Shown piece after piece: positions 36,468 to 46,930 of a stretch of 64,000 bases of DNA. Below the pieces are notes generated by a model. That model did not search any database, had not been told where the DNA came from, and was given only the letters and a program-made list of their open reading frames with translations. A program made the translations under genes and the position numbers. Origin of the DNA: RPQJ01 sp963793675 (GTDB taxonomy: Bacteria > Pseudomonadota > Gammaproteobacteria > Steroidobacterales > Steroidobacteraceae); NCBI GenBank assembly GCA_963793675.1, contig CAWCBA010000007.1:62001-126000 (forward strand). Reading direction: 5' to 3'. The stretch's first letter is position 1. Every line of letters starts with the position of its first letter.

Positions 36468-38203
36468 CGTCGTTGCGCCGAATTCTGCGGCGCGACTCGA
36501 GCGCCGAGCTGCAGGCAGCGTTGCCGGCGACGCTGCATCCCGTGCTGCGGCGCGTGTACGGGGCCCGCTCAATCACCGGCGCCGACGATCTGGCGCTGCG
36601 ACTCGACCAGTTGCTGCCGGTCAGCACGCTCGACGGTGCGGAGAGTGCGGCCGACTTGCTGGCCTCGGCTCACCGCACGCGCCGGCGGATCTTGATCGTC
36701 GGTGATTTCGACGCCGACGGCGCGACGAGCACCGCGCTGATGATGCGGCAGTTCGCGGCGCTCGGCTTCGAGCAGCCGGATTTCCTGGTGCCGGATCGCT
36801 TCCGGTTCGGCTACGGTCTCACGCCGGAGATCGTGCGGGTGGCGGCCGAGCGCAAACCCGGCCTGATCGTCACCGTGGACAACGGCATCTCGTCGCTCGA
36901 CGGGGTCGAGGAGGCTCGTCGTCACGGCATCGACGTGCTCGTGACCGACCATCATCTGCCCGGGCGCGAATTGCCGGCCGCGGCCTGCATCGTGAACCCC
37001 AACGCCCCCGGCAACCGCTTCGCCTCGAAGTCGCTGGCGGGCGTGGGCGTCGCGTTCTACGTGATGGCGGCGCTGACCCACGAGCTGCGCAAGCGCGATG
37101 CACTGCCGGCTGGCGTGGATACGAATCCGGCACGCCTGCTCGACCTCGTCGCGCTCGGCACGGTCGCCGACGTCGTGCCGCTCGACCTCAACAATCGCGT
37201 ACTCGTCTCGCAGGGACTGCAGCGCATCCGCCGTGGCCGCTGCGTCGCGGGACTGCGGGAGCTGCTCGAGGCATCGGGTCGGACGCTGGCCGGCGTGACG
37301 GGGCAGGACCTCGGCTTCCAGGCGGGTCCGCGACTCAACGCAGCCGGGCGCCTCGACGACATGACGCGGGGCATTCGTTGCCTGCTCACGGACGATCCGG
37401 TGCAGGCGCGTGTCCTGGCGCTCGACCTGGCGCGGCTCAATACGGATCGCAAGGAGCTCGAAGCGAAGATGCAACTCGAGGCCTTGTCGTTGATCGATGC
37501 GCGGGTCGCTTTGCTGGAAGGGCACGTGCCGGCCGGTGTGTGCGTGTACGACGACGGCTGGCACCAGGGCGTGATCGGCCTGGTGGCGTCACGCGTAAAG
37601 GAGCGGCTGCATCGGCCCGTGATCGCGTTCGCGCGGTCGGAGCCGGGTTGGGTCAAGGGTTCGGCGCGGTCCGTGCCCGGAGTGCACGTGCGCGACGTGC
37701 TCGATGCCATCGCCACGCGCACGCCCGGGCTCATCGACAAGTTCGGTGGGCACGCGATGGCGGCCGGGCTCACGCTGCTCGAATCGAGCCTGCCGGCGTT
37801 CGAAGCCGAATTCGCCCAGGAAGTGGAACGCTGGATCGACGAGGACACGCTCGCCGGCCACCTGCACACCGACGGCGAATTGCTGGCTGGCGAGTTCAAC
37901 GTCGCAACCGCCGAGGCGCTGCGCGAGGGCGGCCCCTGGGGATCCGGCTTCCCCGAGCCGATGTTCGATGGCGTCTTCGGCGTTGTCGACACGCGTGTGG
38001 TCGGCAATCGCCATCTCAAGCTGAAGCTGCGGGCGGCCTCCGGCGAGGTCGTCGATGCGATCGCCTTCCGCTACCTCGATGGCGCCGATGCGCCGGAAAT
38101 CCGGGCGAATGATCGCATCCAGGCCGCGTACCGCACCGGCGTCGACGACTACACGGGCACCCGCAAATTGCAGCTGGTGACGGAGTGGGTCGGGAGGCTT
38201 TAG
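36464..38203 (+). CDS. recJ: Single-stranded-DNA-specific exonuclease RecJ
   Basis: 5'-3' exonuclease of the RecFOR and mismatch-repair pathways. The 579-residue product has DHH-family motifs: IVGDFDADGATSTALMM (motif I), VTVDNGISSLDG, VTDHHLPGRELP (motif III), and the DHHA1 motif DKFGGHAMAAGLTL, plus a C-terminal OB fold. The ATG overlaps the RpfE-like stop. prfB follows after 88 bases, the recJ-prfB-lysS order seen widely in gammaproteobacteria. Confidence 0.97.
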   Translation: MTSLRRILRRDSSAELQAALPATLHPVLRRVYGARSITGADDLALRLDQLLPVSTLDGAESAADLLASAHRTRRRILIVGDFDADGATSTALMMRQFAALGFEQPDFLVPDRFRFGYGLTPEIVRVAAERKPGLIVTVDNGISSLDGVEEARRHGIDVLVTDHHLPGRELPAAACIVNPNAPGNRFASKSLAGVGVAFYVMAALTHELRKRDALPAGVDTNPARLLDLVALGTVADVVPLDLNNRVLVSQGLQRIRRGRCVAGLRELLEASGRTLAGVTGQDLGFQAGPRLNAAGRLDDMTRGIRCLLTDDPVQARVLALDLARLNTDRKELEAKMQLEALSLIDARVALLEGHVPAGVCVYDDGWHQGVIGLVASRVKERLHRPVIAFARSEPGWVKGSARSVPGVHVRDVLDAIATRTPGLIDKFGGHAMAAGLTLLESSLPAFEAEFAQEVERWIDEDTLAGHLHTDGELLAGEFNVATAEALREGGPWGSGFPEPMFDGVFGVVDTRVVGNRHLKLKLRAASGEVVDAIAFRYLDGADAPEIRANDRIQAAYRTGVDDYTGTRKLQLVTEWVGRL

Positions 38204-38291
38204 GGTCGGCGGCGCCCCCGCAGCGTGGTTGCGGCCGGAAATGCTAGAATTCGCAGTTCTACCCGTCTCCCTCACCCGTGACCTTTTTTGT

Positions 38292-39383
38292 ATGGAAATC
38301 AATCCGATACGCCGCCAGATCGAAGAACTCAAGCAGCGCACCGATGCGCTCAGGGGGTACCTTTGACTATGCCGGCAAGGCCGAGCGGCTGACGGAGGTC
38401 CTGAGGGAACTCGAAGATCCGGCCGTCTGGCAGAACCCCGAACGGGCCCAGGAACTCGGCCGCGAACGCGGCAAGCTCGACAGCGTGGTCGCCACGCTCG
38501 ACAGGATGACCATCGGTATCGATGAAGCCGCCGAGTTGCTCGACATGGCCGAGGCCGACGCCGACGAGGGGATGGTCCACTCGGTGGAGCAGGACCTCGG
38601 CGGCATCGACGCGCAGCTCGCGAAGCTCGAGTTCAAGCGCATGTTCCCGGGTGAGATGGACTCGCACAACGCGTTCCTGGACATCCAGGCGGGTGCCGGC
38701 GGCACCGAGGCCCAGGACTGGGCCAACATGCTGATGCGCATGTACCTGCGCTGGGGCGACAAGAACGGATACAAGACCGAGGTCGTCGACGCCAACGGTG
38801 GCGAAGTCGCGGGCATCAAGAGCGCGACGATCAAGTTCGAAGGCGAGTACGCCTACGGCTGGCTGCGCACCGAAACCGGCGTGCATCGCCTCGTGCGCAA
38901 GAGCCCATTCGACTCCAACGCGCGGCGCCACACCTCGTTCGCGTCGGTGTTCGTCTCGCCCGAGGTCGACGACGACATCGACATCGACATCAATCCGGCC
39001 GACCTGGAGACCGATGTCTACCGCTCGAGCGGCGCCGGCGGCCAGCACGTGAACAAGACCGAATCGGCGGTGCGCATCCGGCACATGCCGTCCGGCATCG
39101 TGGTGGCGTGCCAGAGCGAGCGCAGCCAGCACAAGAACCGCTCGACGGCGATGAAGATGCTGAAGGCCAAGCTGTACGAGCTCGAGGTCAACAAGCGCAA
39201 CGCCGCGGCGAAGGTGCTCGAGGACTCGAAGTCGGACGTGAGCTGGGGCAACCAGATCCGCTCGTACGTGCTCGACCAGTCGCGCATCAAGGATCTGCGC
39301 ACGGGCGTCGAGATCGGCAACACCACCGCGGTCCTCGACGGAGACCTGAATCCGTTCCTCGAAGAAAGCCTGAAGCAGGGACT

Positions 39384-39387
<4 letters not shown>
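38292..39387 (+). CDS. prfB: Peptide chain release factor 2 (programmed +1 frameshift)
   Basis: Terminates translation at UGA and UAA. Two frames are joined: 38292-38363 and 38365-39387, giving 364 residues. The first frame ends LRGYL at an in-frame TGA (38364-38366), and the second continues DYAGKAERLTEVL. The GGQ motif is in SGAGGQHVNKTESAVRI, and the codon-recognition SPF in RKSPFDSNARRHTS. RF2 shortage slows reading of the TGA and favours the shift, so the protein controls its own level. Its stop overlaps the lysS ATG. Confidence 0.98.
38352..38367 (+). promoter_or_regulatory. RF2 programmed +1 frameshift site
   Basis: The Shine-Dalgarno-like AGGGGG at 38352-38357 is three bases before CTTTGAC at 38361-38367, the classical RF2 recoding cassette. 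The ribosome slips from CTT to TTT over the slow TGA stop. Unlike the other frame breaks in this window, this one has a stop codon, a stimulator and a known function. Confidence 0.97.
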
Positions 39388-40900
<1,513 letters not shown>

Positions 40901-41069
40901 AAAGGGGAGGGGGGCGTCAGTCGGTGGCCCTATCGCCAATTCGTGCTGACCTTCGGCTGGGTAAGCGCCAGGGAGCGGACATTCGCCAGGGGCAGTGTCG
41001 AGTGTGCGGTATTCCGATAGCCCCATGACCTGCTTGGCGAGAGGCTGCACGCACCAGCAGGAGAAACCA

Positions 41070-42221
41070 GTGACCCCATCGAAAGCAAGCACGGGACTGC
41101 AGCTTCGCTCCCTGATCAAGGACAGCGGTGAACTCGAGTTATCCCTGGCGAGAGTCCCCGTCGAGGAGCCTGCCGTCGATGAGGTCATCATCCGTGTCGA
41201 GGCAACCCCGCTGAATCCCTCGGACCTCGGCCTGCTCTTCGGGGCGGCCGACCTCACGACCGCCCGAGCCTCCGGCTCGGCTGAGGGTCCCGTCGTAACC
41301 GCAGCGATTCCTGCTGCCGCCATGCCGGCCATGCAGGGCCGCCTCAATGAATCAATGACGGTCGGCAACGAAGGCGCAGGCCGCGTCGTGAAGGCTGGAG
41401 CCTCCCCAGAGGCACAAGCCTTGCTGGGAAAGACGGTAGCCACGTTTGGTGGCGGCATGTACGCGCAATTTCGCTGCGCCAAGGCCGCCCAGTGCGTCGC
41501 GCTTCCAGAGGGGTGTTCTGCCGCCGACGGCGCCGCAATCTTCGTCAATCCCCTGACCGCGTTGAGCATGGTCGACGTAATGCGCAAGGAGGGGCACAAG
41601 GCGCTTGTGCATACGGTCGCGGCGAGCAACCTGGGCCAGATGCTGGTCAGGCTCTGCCAGCAGGAAGACATCGGCCTGGTCAATATCGTTCGCAGCAAGG
41701 AACAGCAGGATCTGCTGCTTGGCATGGGCGCCAGGTGGGTCTGCAATTCCGCGGCACCCACGTTCCAGCAGGACCTCATCGATGCGATCATTGCCACGGG
41801 CGCAACACTGGCATTTGATGCGATCGGCGGCGGGGACCTGGCAAGTCGGATTCTGACGATCATGGAATCGATGCTCAACAGATCTGCAGGCACGTACAGC
41901 CGCTACGGCTCCTCGACCCACAAGCAGGTCTACATCTATGGTGTTCTCGACCGGGCGCCGGCGGTCTTCAGGCTTAATTTCGGCCTGGCTTTCGGGATCG
42001 GCGGCTGGTTGCTCACCCACCATCTGCAGAAGCTGCACCCCGGTGAAAGAGCGCAGATGCAGTCCCGCGTTCTCGAGGACCTGAAGACGACCTTCGCCTG
42101 CCACTACAACCGGGAGGTGTCGCTGGCCGAAGCCCTGCACCTCGACAACATCGCCGTCTACAGCAAGCGTTCGACGGGCGGGAAATACCTGATCAACCCA
42201 TCCAGGAACCTGGATTCCTGA
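41070..42221 (+). CDS. MDR-superfamily (quinone-oxidoreductase-like) dehydrogenase
   Basis: A 383-residue medium-chain dehydrogenase/reductase. The N-terminal GroES-like domain shows EVIIRVEATPLNPSDLGLL and VGNEGAGRVVKAG; the nucleotide-binding half has HTVAASNLGQMLVRLCQQE and FDAIGGGDLASRIL. The cysteine cluster for structural zinc is absent, so it resembles zinc-independent enoyl or quinone reductases. GTG 41070 is chosen because AGGAG at 41059-41063 is six bases upstream. It is followed 28 bases later by a GST, and both sit in a patch not shared with the standard gene order. Substrate unknown. In the 169 bases after lysS I see no clear gene or promoter. Confidence 0.8.
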   Translation: MTPSKASTGLQLRSLIKDSGELELSLARVPVEEPAVDEVIIRVEATPLNPSDLGLLFGAADLTTARASGSAEGPVVTAAIPAAAMPAMQGRLNESMTVGNEGAGRVVKAGASPEAQALLGKTVATFGGGMYAQFRCAKAAQCVALPEGCSAADGAAIFVNPLTALSMVDVMRKEGHKALVHTVAASNLGQMLVRLCQQEDIGLVNIVRSKEQQDLLLGMGARWVCNSAAPTFQQDLIDAIIATGATLAFDAIGGGDLASRILTIMESMLNRSAGTYSRYGSSTHKQVYIYGVLDRAPAVFRLNFGLAFGIGGWLLTHHLQKLHPGERAQMQSRVLEDLKTTFACHYNREVSLAEALHLDNIAVYSKRSTGGKYLINPSRNLDS

Positions 42222-42249
42222 TCGAGCTGCCAGACACCGGAAGACAATC

Positions 42250-42921
42250 GTGCTCAAGCTCTACGGTTTCCCGTCCAGCAATTACGTCAACATCGTCAAC
42301 CTGGCCCTGCTCGAAAAGGATGTGCCCTTCGAGTATGTGCTGACCTATCCCAGTCAGAGCCCGGAGCTGCTCGCAAGGAGTCCGCGCGGCAAGGTCCCGT
42401 TCCTGGAAACACCGAACGGCTGCATCACCGAGGCCAACGTCATCCTCGAATACCTCGAAGATACCGGCGAAGGTATCCGACTACTGCCCACCGACCCGAT
42501 CGAGAAGGCCCGCGTACGGTCGCTGACGAAGGAAATCGAGTTGTATATCGAGCTTCCTGCACGCAGTTGCTATGCCGAGGCCATATTTGGTGCGGTGCCC
42601 GTGCCCGAGGCGATCAAGGCCAGGGCGCGTGAAGACCTGCTCGCCGGCTTCGCCACCCTGAAGCGCCATGCCAGGTTCTCGCCCTATGTCGCGGGTGACT
42701 CGCTGACGGTTGCCGACATCGTGTTTCTCTACTCGGTCGAAATCGCGACGGTCGTCGCGACGAGACTGTTCGAACTGGATCCGCTTGCCGATTCTCCCGC
42801 CGCGCGCGACCTGCTGCAGCGACTCCGGGAGCGCCCGCATGTGAAGTCCATCGCAGCCCGACAAGCGGCGGAATGGCCTGGATTCATCGCCGCCGTCCGC
42901 GCCAAGTACCAGCGGAAATAG
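42250..42921 (+). CDS. Glutathione S-transferase family protein
   Basis: A 223-residue two-domain protein. The thioredoxin-like N-terminus reads MLKLYGFPSSNYVNIVNLAL, with RSPRGKVPFLETPNGCITEANVI-type cis-proline and glutathione-binding Glu region; the helical C-terminal domain has the conserved VAGDSLTVADIVFLYSVE segment. GTG start at 42250. It is probably cotranscribed with the upstream dehydrogenase, which suggests a shared detoxification or electrophile-handling role, but that is inference. Confidence 0.85.
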   Translation: MLKLYGFPSSNYVNIVNLALLEKDVPFEYVLTYPSQSPELLARSPRGKVPFLETPNGCITEANVILEYLEDTGEGIRLLPTDPIEKARVRSLTKEIELYIELPARSCYAEAIFGAVPVPEAIKARAREDLLAGFATLKRHARFSPYVAGDSLTVADIVFLYSVEIATVVATRLFELDPLADSPAARDLLQRLRERPHVKSIAARQAAEWPGFIAAVRAKYQRK

Positions 42922-42936
42922 CGCTCGCAGGCGCGC

Positions 42937-43101
42937 GTGACAGATCGGCACGCGCTGGGGAAGAGGTCCGAGTCCGACCGCGCGTTCGAGTGGCTCGACA
43001 AGGCCGTCGCCTACCACGACGGCGGCCTGGCCGAAATCGTGGGCAGCCCGCCGTTCGCGAAGCTCCGCCAGGATCCGCGCTGGCTGCCCTTCCTGCCCTA
43101 G
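42937..43101 (+). pseudogene. Decayed C-terminal tail of a TPR-domain protein
   Basis: A 54-codon open stretch reads RHALGKRSESDRAFEWLDKA, then AYHDGGLAEIVGSPPFAKLR and QDPRWLPFLP, ending at TAG. The RAFEWLDKA...DGGLAEI...LRQDPRW pattern is the typical end of TPR proteins linked to regulators or kinases. The HALG-ESD part normally lies about 30 residues further upstream, so an internal deletion as well as a large 5' loss is likely. Its stop is part of a CTAG palindrome shared with the opposite-strand ygfZ stop. Confidence 0.55.
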
Positions 43102-44030
43102 AAGCCGTACGGAAGCGCGCGTGGTTCGGCGCTGCGTCCATCCTCCAACCGGAGCACTTTTCCTGCCGCGTCCAGGTTCGTCACCGCCAGCAGTTCGATG
43201 CCGGCGTCCGTCTCGGCCGTCATCAACACGTCCGCGGCCTTTGCGCCATCGAGCAGCAGGCCGGACATCGGCGCGGGCGCTGCGGCGCCTGACTGCAGGT
43301 GAAAGCGCATCGTGCGCCGCTTGACGCGGCCCAGGTGATGCGTACGCGCGACGATCTCCTGTCCGGTGTAGCAGCCCTTGGTGAAGCTGACGCCGTCGAT
43401 CAGGTCGAGGTTCAGCATCTGCGGAGTGAACTGCTCCGACGTGGCCGCGAACACGTGCGGCAGGCCGGCAGCAATATCGGCAGCGAGCCATTCGGACTGT
43501 GCACGAGGACCGGGCCTGCTCAGCGAGAGCCCGCTGATCGAACGCCACGCGACGGGCGGCGCCGCGATCACTTCGCGACCAGGCGCGTACTGAAACGTAA
43601 CGACTTCGGCCGAGCCCGCGAGCGGCACGGGTGACATCGTGAGCGCGGCTTCGTCGAACACGTGGTGTGCCTGCGCCGCGGCGGCCGCGTCATCGGTCAG
43701 GATCGCGCCGACGTTCAGGTCGGCCGCTTGCAGGATCTCCACCCTGGAGCGCAGGACGAACTTGCGCAGGTGCGAGGCCACCTTGCCCAGCAAATCGGCC
43801 GGCAGCAGCGCATGAATCACTTCGTCGGCCTGGCGGAAGCGCACGAGCGCGATCACGCGTCCCTGGTTGGTGCAGCAGGCCGCCACCTGGGTCCGGCCGT
43901 CCGCCAGCAGGCGCAGGTCATTCGTGAACTGGCCCTGCAGGAAGGTCACGGCATCGGCGCCGCCAATGCGCAATACGCCGAAACCCGGCAGCAGCACCGC
44001 GCGAATGGCTTGCGTAGAATCTTCGTTCAT
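43098..44030 (-). CDS. ygfZ: Folate-binding protein YgfZ
   Basis: Tetrahydrofolate-dependent protein that helps assemble or repair iron-sulfur clusters. The 310-residue product has N-terminal ADAVTFLQGQFTNDLRLL and the family signature TKGCYTGQEIVARTHHLGRV with its conserved cysteine. It is divergent from the succinate dehydrogenase cluster, whose SdhB subunit carries three iron-sulfur clusters, a fitting partner. Confidence 0.94.
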   Translation of the reverse strand: MNEDSTQAIRAVLLPGFGVLRIGGADAVTFLQGQFTNDLRLLADGRTQVAACCTNQGRVIALVRFRQADEVIHALLPADLLGKVASHLRKFVLRSRVEILQAADLNVGAILTDDAAAAAQAHHVFDEAALTMSPVPLAGSAEVVTFQYAPGREVIAAPPVAWRSISGLSLSRPGPRAQSEWLAADIAAGLPHVFAATSEQFTPQMLNLDLIDGVSFTKGCYTGQEIVARTHHLGRVKRRTMRFHLQSGAAAPAPMSGLLLDGAKAADVLMTAETDAGIELLAVTNLDAAGKVLRLEDGRSAEPRALPYGF

Positions 44031-44128
44031 TGATCAACCGGGGTTCGATTTCAGCCTGTATGGCGGGACCATAGCCCAAGCTCTCGGTGGAGAACATAGG
44101 CGACATCTGGCAAGATCACTGGTTGAAT

Positions 44129-44317
44129 ATGAACCCTTCGCACGACGAGCAGACCGCCCACCAGATCGACCCCTCGGCCGCACCGCCCAAGGTCGGGCCG
44201 CAAACCCGGGAATCTCCGCCGCCGCCGGTCCTGCCGCGCGAAATCGGAGGACGGGACGGACCCGAGCCGACACGGTTCGGGGACTGGGAGAAGGCGGGGC
44301 GCTGTATCGACTTCTAG
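44129..44317 (+). CDS. SDHAF4-like succinate dehydrogenase assembly factor (DUF1674)
   Basis: A 62-residue protein whose C-terminus is the DUF1674 signature REIGGRDGPEPTRFGDWEK followed by GRCIDF. This family corresponds to SDHAF4, which binds flavinylated SdhA and promotes its assembly with SdhB. ATG 44129 is the likely start; an upstream GTG at 44087 would add 14 residues. It lies 30 bases before sdhC, so it is first in the sdh group and the context supports the role strongly. Confidence 0.82.
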   Translation: MNPSHDEQTAHQIDPSAAPPKVGPQTRESPPPPVLPREIGGRDGPEPTRFGDWEKAGRCIDF

Positions 44318-44347
44318 CGTACCGGATTCCCGAGGAGAGGTAGCGTC

Positions 44348-44743
44348 ATGGCGCAGCCCGAGCGGCCGCTGTCCCCGTTCATGCAGTACCGTTGGCAATA
44401 CACCAACACCCTGTCGATCCTGCATCGGATCACGGGCATCCTGCTCAGCCTGTGCTTTTTCGTGCTGGTCTACTGGCTGGCCGCCGCGGCCTCCGGGGCT
44501 GAGCGCTACGCCGCCGCGCTCGCCACGATCGGGTCGCCGCTCGTCCGGTTGCTGCTGATCGGCGGCTTGTTCTCATTCTGCTACCACCTGTTGAACGGTA
44601 TCCGACACCTGTTCTGGGACGCTGGCTACGGCTTCGAGCTGCCCGTCGCGCGCAAGACCGGCTGGGCTGCGGCGATCGGCGCCGTTGTGCTGGCGATCGT
44701 GCTGTGGTCCGTGCTCGGCGCCTCGCTCGGAGGTGTGGCATGA
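44348..44743 (+). CDS. sdhC: Succinate dehydrogenase cytochrome b556 subunit
   Basis: Membrane anchor that binds quinone and heme. The 131-residue product has the signature SILHRITGILLSL, three membrane helices (about residues 30-52, 62-84, 107-127) and HLLNGIRHLFWD in helix II. A GAGG site precedes ATG 44348; the stop overlaps sdhD. Confidence 0.95.
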   Translation: MAQPERPLSPFMQYRWQYTNTLSILHRITGILLSLCFFVLVYWLAAAASGAERYAAALATIGSPLVRLLLIGGLFSFCYHLLNGIRHLFWDAGYGFELPVARKTGWAAAIGAVVLAIVLWSVLGASLGGVA

Positions 44744-45129
44744 GCCTGCGCAGCCCGCTCGGTCGTGTCCTCGGCCTCGGTTCCGCCAGGGGCGGCTCCG
44801 GCCACTGGTATTCGCAGCGCGTCACGGCCGTTGCGCTGGTCATTCTCGGGTTCTGGTTCGTCGCGTCGCTCGCAATGCTGGGCGCTGGCGCCCCGCACGC
44901 GGCGGTCGTTGGCTGGCTGCGCTCGCCGTTCTCGGCGGTGATGGCGCTGCTGCTGGTCGCGGTCACCGCGTACCATGCCCAGTTGGGCCTGCAGGTCGTG
45001 TTCGAAGATTACATCAGCGACAAGGGCACGCGCCTGGTGGTGCTGGTCGCTCTCAAGTTCGCGCTGGTGGTGGCCGCCCTGATCGGCATACTCGCAGTGC
45101 TGCGCATCGCGTTCGGAGCCCAGGCATGA
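44740..45129 (+). CDS. sdhD: Succinate dehydrogenase membrane anchor subunit
   Basis: Second hydrophobic anchor of complex II. The 129-residue product has HWYSQRVTAVALVILGFW, the heme/quinone helix YHAQLGLQVVFEDYI and three membrane helices. ATGA overlaps tie it to sdhC and sdhA. Confidence 0.94.
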   Translation: MSLRSPLGRVLGLGSARGGSGHWYSQRVTAVALVILGFWFVASLAMLGAGAPHAAVVGWLRSPFSAVMALLLVAVTAYHAQLGLQVVFEDYISDKGTRLVVLVALKFALVVAALIGILAVLRIAFGAQA

Positions 45130-46916
45130 CCACCGCGGACTACGCGTTCACCGATCATACCTATGACGTCGTCGTCGTCGGCGCCGGCGGCGCAGGACTG
45201 CGCGCCACCTTCGGCCTGGCCGAGCAGGGCCTCGACACGGCGTGCATCAGCAAGGTGTTCCCGACGCGCAGCCACACGGTCGCTGCCCAGGGTGGCATCA
45301 GCGCCGCGCTTGGCAACATGGGCGAGGACGACTGGCGCTTCCACTTCTACGACACCATCAAGGGTTCGGACTGGCTCGGCGACCAGGACGCGATCGAGTT
45401 CATGTGCAAGGAAGCGCCGGCCGCAATCCTCGAACTCGAGCACTACGGCCTGCCGTTCTCGCGCACCGAGGACGGCAAGATCTACCAGCGCCCGTTCGGC
45501 GGCATGACGACGCACTACGGCAAGGGCATCGCGCAGCGCACCTGCGCTGCGGCGGACCGCACTGGCCATGCAATGCTGCACACGCTGTACCAGCAGTCGC
45601 TCAAGCACGAGGCGCGCTTCTTCATCGAATATTTCGCCGTCGACCTGATCATGGAAGACGGCGCGTGCCGCGGCGTCGTGGCGCTCGACATGTCGAGCGG
45701 CCAGTTGCATCGCTTCCGCGCGCACACGGTGATCCTCGCCACGGGCGGCTATGGCCGCGCGTACTTCTCGTGCACCTCGGCGCACACCTGCACCGGTGAC
45801 GGCGGCGGCATGGCGCTGCGCGCCGGCCTGCCGCTGCAGGACATGGAGTTCGTGCAGTTCCACCCGACCGGCATCTACGGCGCGGGTTGCCTGATCACCG
45901 AGGGCTCGCGCGGCGAAGGAGGGTACCTCACCAATTCCGCGGGCGAGCGTTTCATGGAGCGCTACGCACCCAACGCGAAGGACCTGGCTTCGCGCGACGT
46001 CGTCAGCCGTTCGATGACGATCGAGATTCGCGAGGGCAGGGGCGTGGGCCCGCAGAAGGACCACATCCACCTGCACCTCGAGCACCTGGGCGCCGCCGTG
46101 ATCAACGAGCGCCTGCCGGGCATCGCCGAAACTGCGCGCATTTTCTCGGGCGTCGACGTCACGCGCGAGCCGATTCCGGTGCTGCCGACCGTGCACTACA
46201 ACATGGGCGGTATTCCCTGCAACGTGCACGGCGAAGTGGTCACGCTGCGCAACGGCAACCCGGATTCGGTCGTCCCGGGCCTCATGGCCGTGGGCGAGGC
46301 GGCCTGCGTGTCGGTGCACGGCGCGAACCGCCTCGGCTCCAATTCACTGCTCGACCTGGTCGTGTTCGGTCGTGCGGCTGCGCATCACTGCGGCAAGACG
46401 GTCAAGCCCGGCACGTCGCACAAGCTGTTGCCGAAGGACGCGGGCGAGCTGGCCATCAGCCGGCTCGACAGGTTCCGCAACGCGAAGGGCACGCGCCGCA
46501 CGTCGGAGATTCGTCTCGACATGCAGCGCGTGATGCAGAACCACGCGGCGGTGTTCCGCACCGGCGAGTCGCTCGACGAAGGCGTGCAGAAGCTCGATGC
46601 GGTCTTTGCCACGTTCGCCGACGTGCGGGTGGCGGACCGCTCCATGATATGGAACACGGACCTGATCGAGACGCTCGAGCTCGACAACCTGCTCGCACAG
46701 GCGCTGGTGACGATGTCGTCGGCGGCCAATCGCCAGGAAAGCCGTGGCGCCCATGCCCGCGAGGACTTCAAGGACCGCGACGACGTGACCTGGCTCAAGC
46801 ATACGCTGGCCTGGGCGGACGCCTCGGGCAAGGTCTGCATCGACTACCGTCCGGTGCACCTGAACACGCTCACCAGCGACGTCGAAGCCATCCCGCCCAA
46901 GGCCCGTATCTACTAA
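45126..46916 (+). CDS. sdhA: Succinate dehydrogenase flavoprotein subunit
   Basis: Oxidises succinate to fumarate with covalently bound FAD. The 596-residue product has the dinucleotide motif VVVVGAGGAGLRATFGLAE, the FAD-linking histidine in TRSHTVAAQGGISAAL, the active-site region QFHPTGIYGAGCLITEGSRG and GVDVTREPIPVLPTVHYNMG. It is preceded by sdhCD and followed after 14 bases by sdhB; dedicated maturation factors flank the operon (DUF1674 upstream, SdhE downstream). Confidence 0.98.
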   Translation: MTTADYAFTDHTYDVVVVGAGGAGLRATFGLAEQGLDTACISKVFPTRSHTVAAQGGISAALGNMGEDDWRFHFYDTIKGSDWLGDQDAIEFMCKEAPAAILELEHYGLPFSRTEDGKIYQRPFGGMTTHYGKGIAQRTCAAADRTGHAMLHTLYQQSLKHEARFFIEYFAVDLIMEDGACRGVVALDMSSGQLHRFRAHTVILATGGYGRAYFSCTSAHTCTGDGGGMALRAGLPLQDMEFVQFHPTGIYGAGCLITEGSRGEGGYLTNSAGERFMERYAPNAKDLASRDVVSRSMTIEIREGRGVGPQKDHIHLHLEHLGAAVINERLPGIAETARIFSGVDVTREPIPVLPTVHYNMGGIPCNVHGEVVTLRNGNPDSVVPGLMAVGEAACVSVHGANRLGSNSLLDLVVFGRAAAHHCGKTVKPGTSHKLLPKDAGELAISRLDRFRNAKGTRRTSEIRLDMQRVMQNHAAVFRTGESLDEGVQKLDAVFATFADVRVADRSMIWNTDLIETLELDNLLAQALVTMSSAANRQESRGAHAREDFKDRDDVTWLKHTLAWADASGKVCIDYRPVHLNTLTSDVEAIPPKARIY

Positions 46917-46930
46917 CCCCTGCGAAGCAA

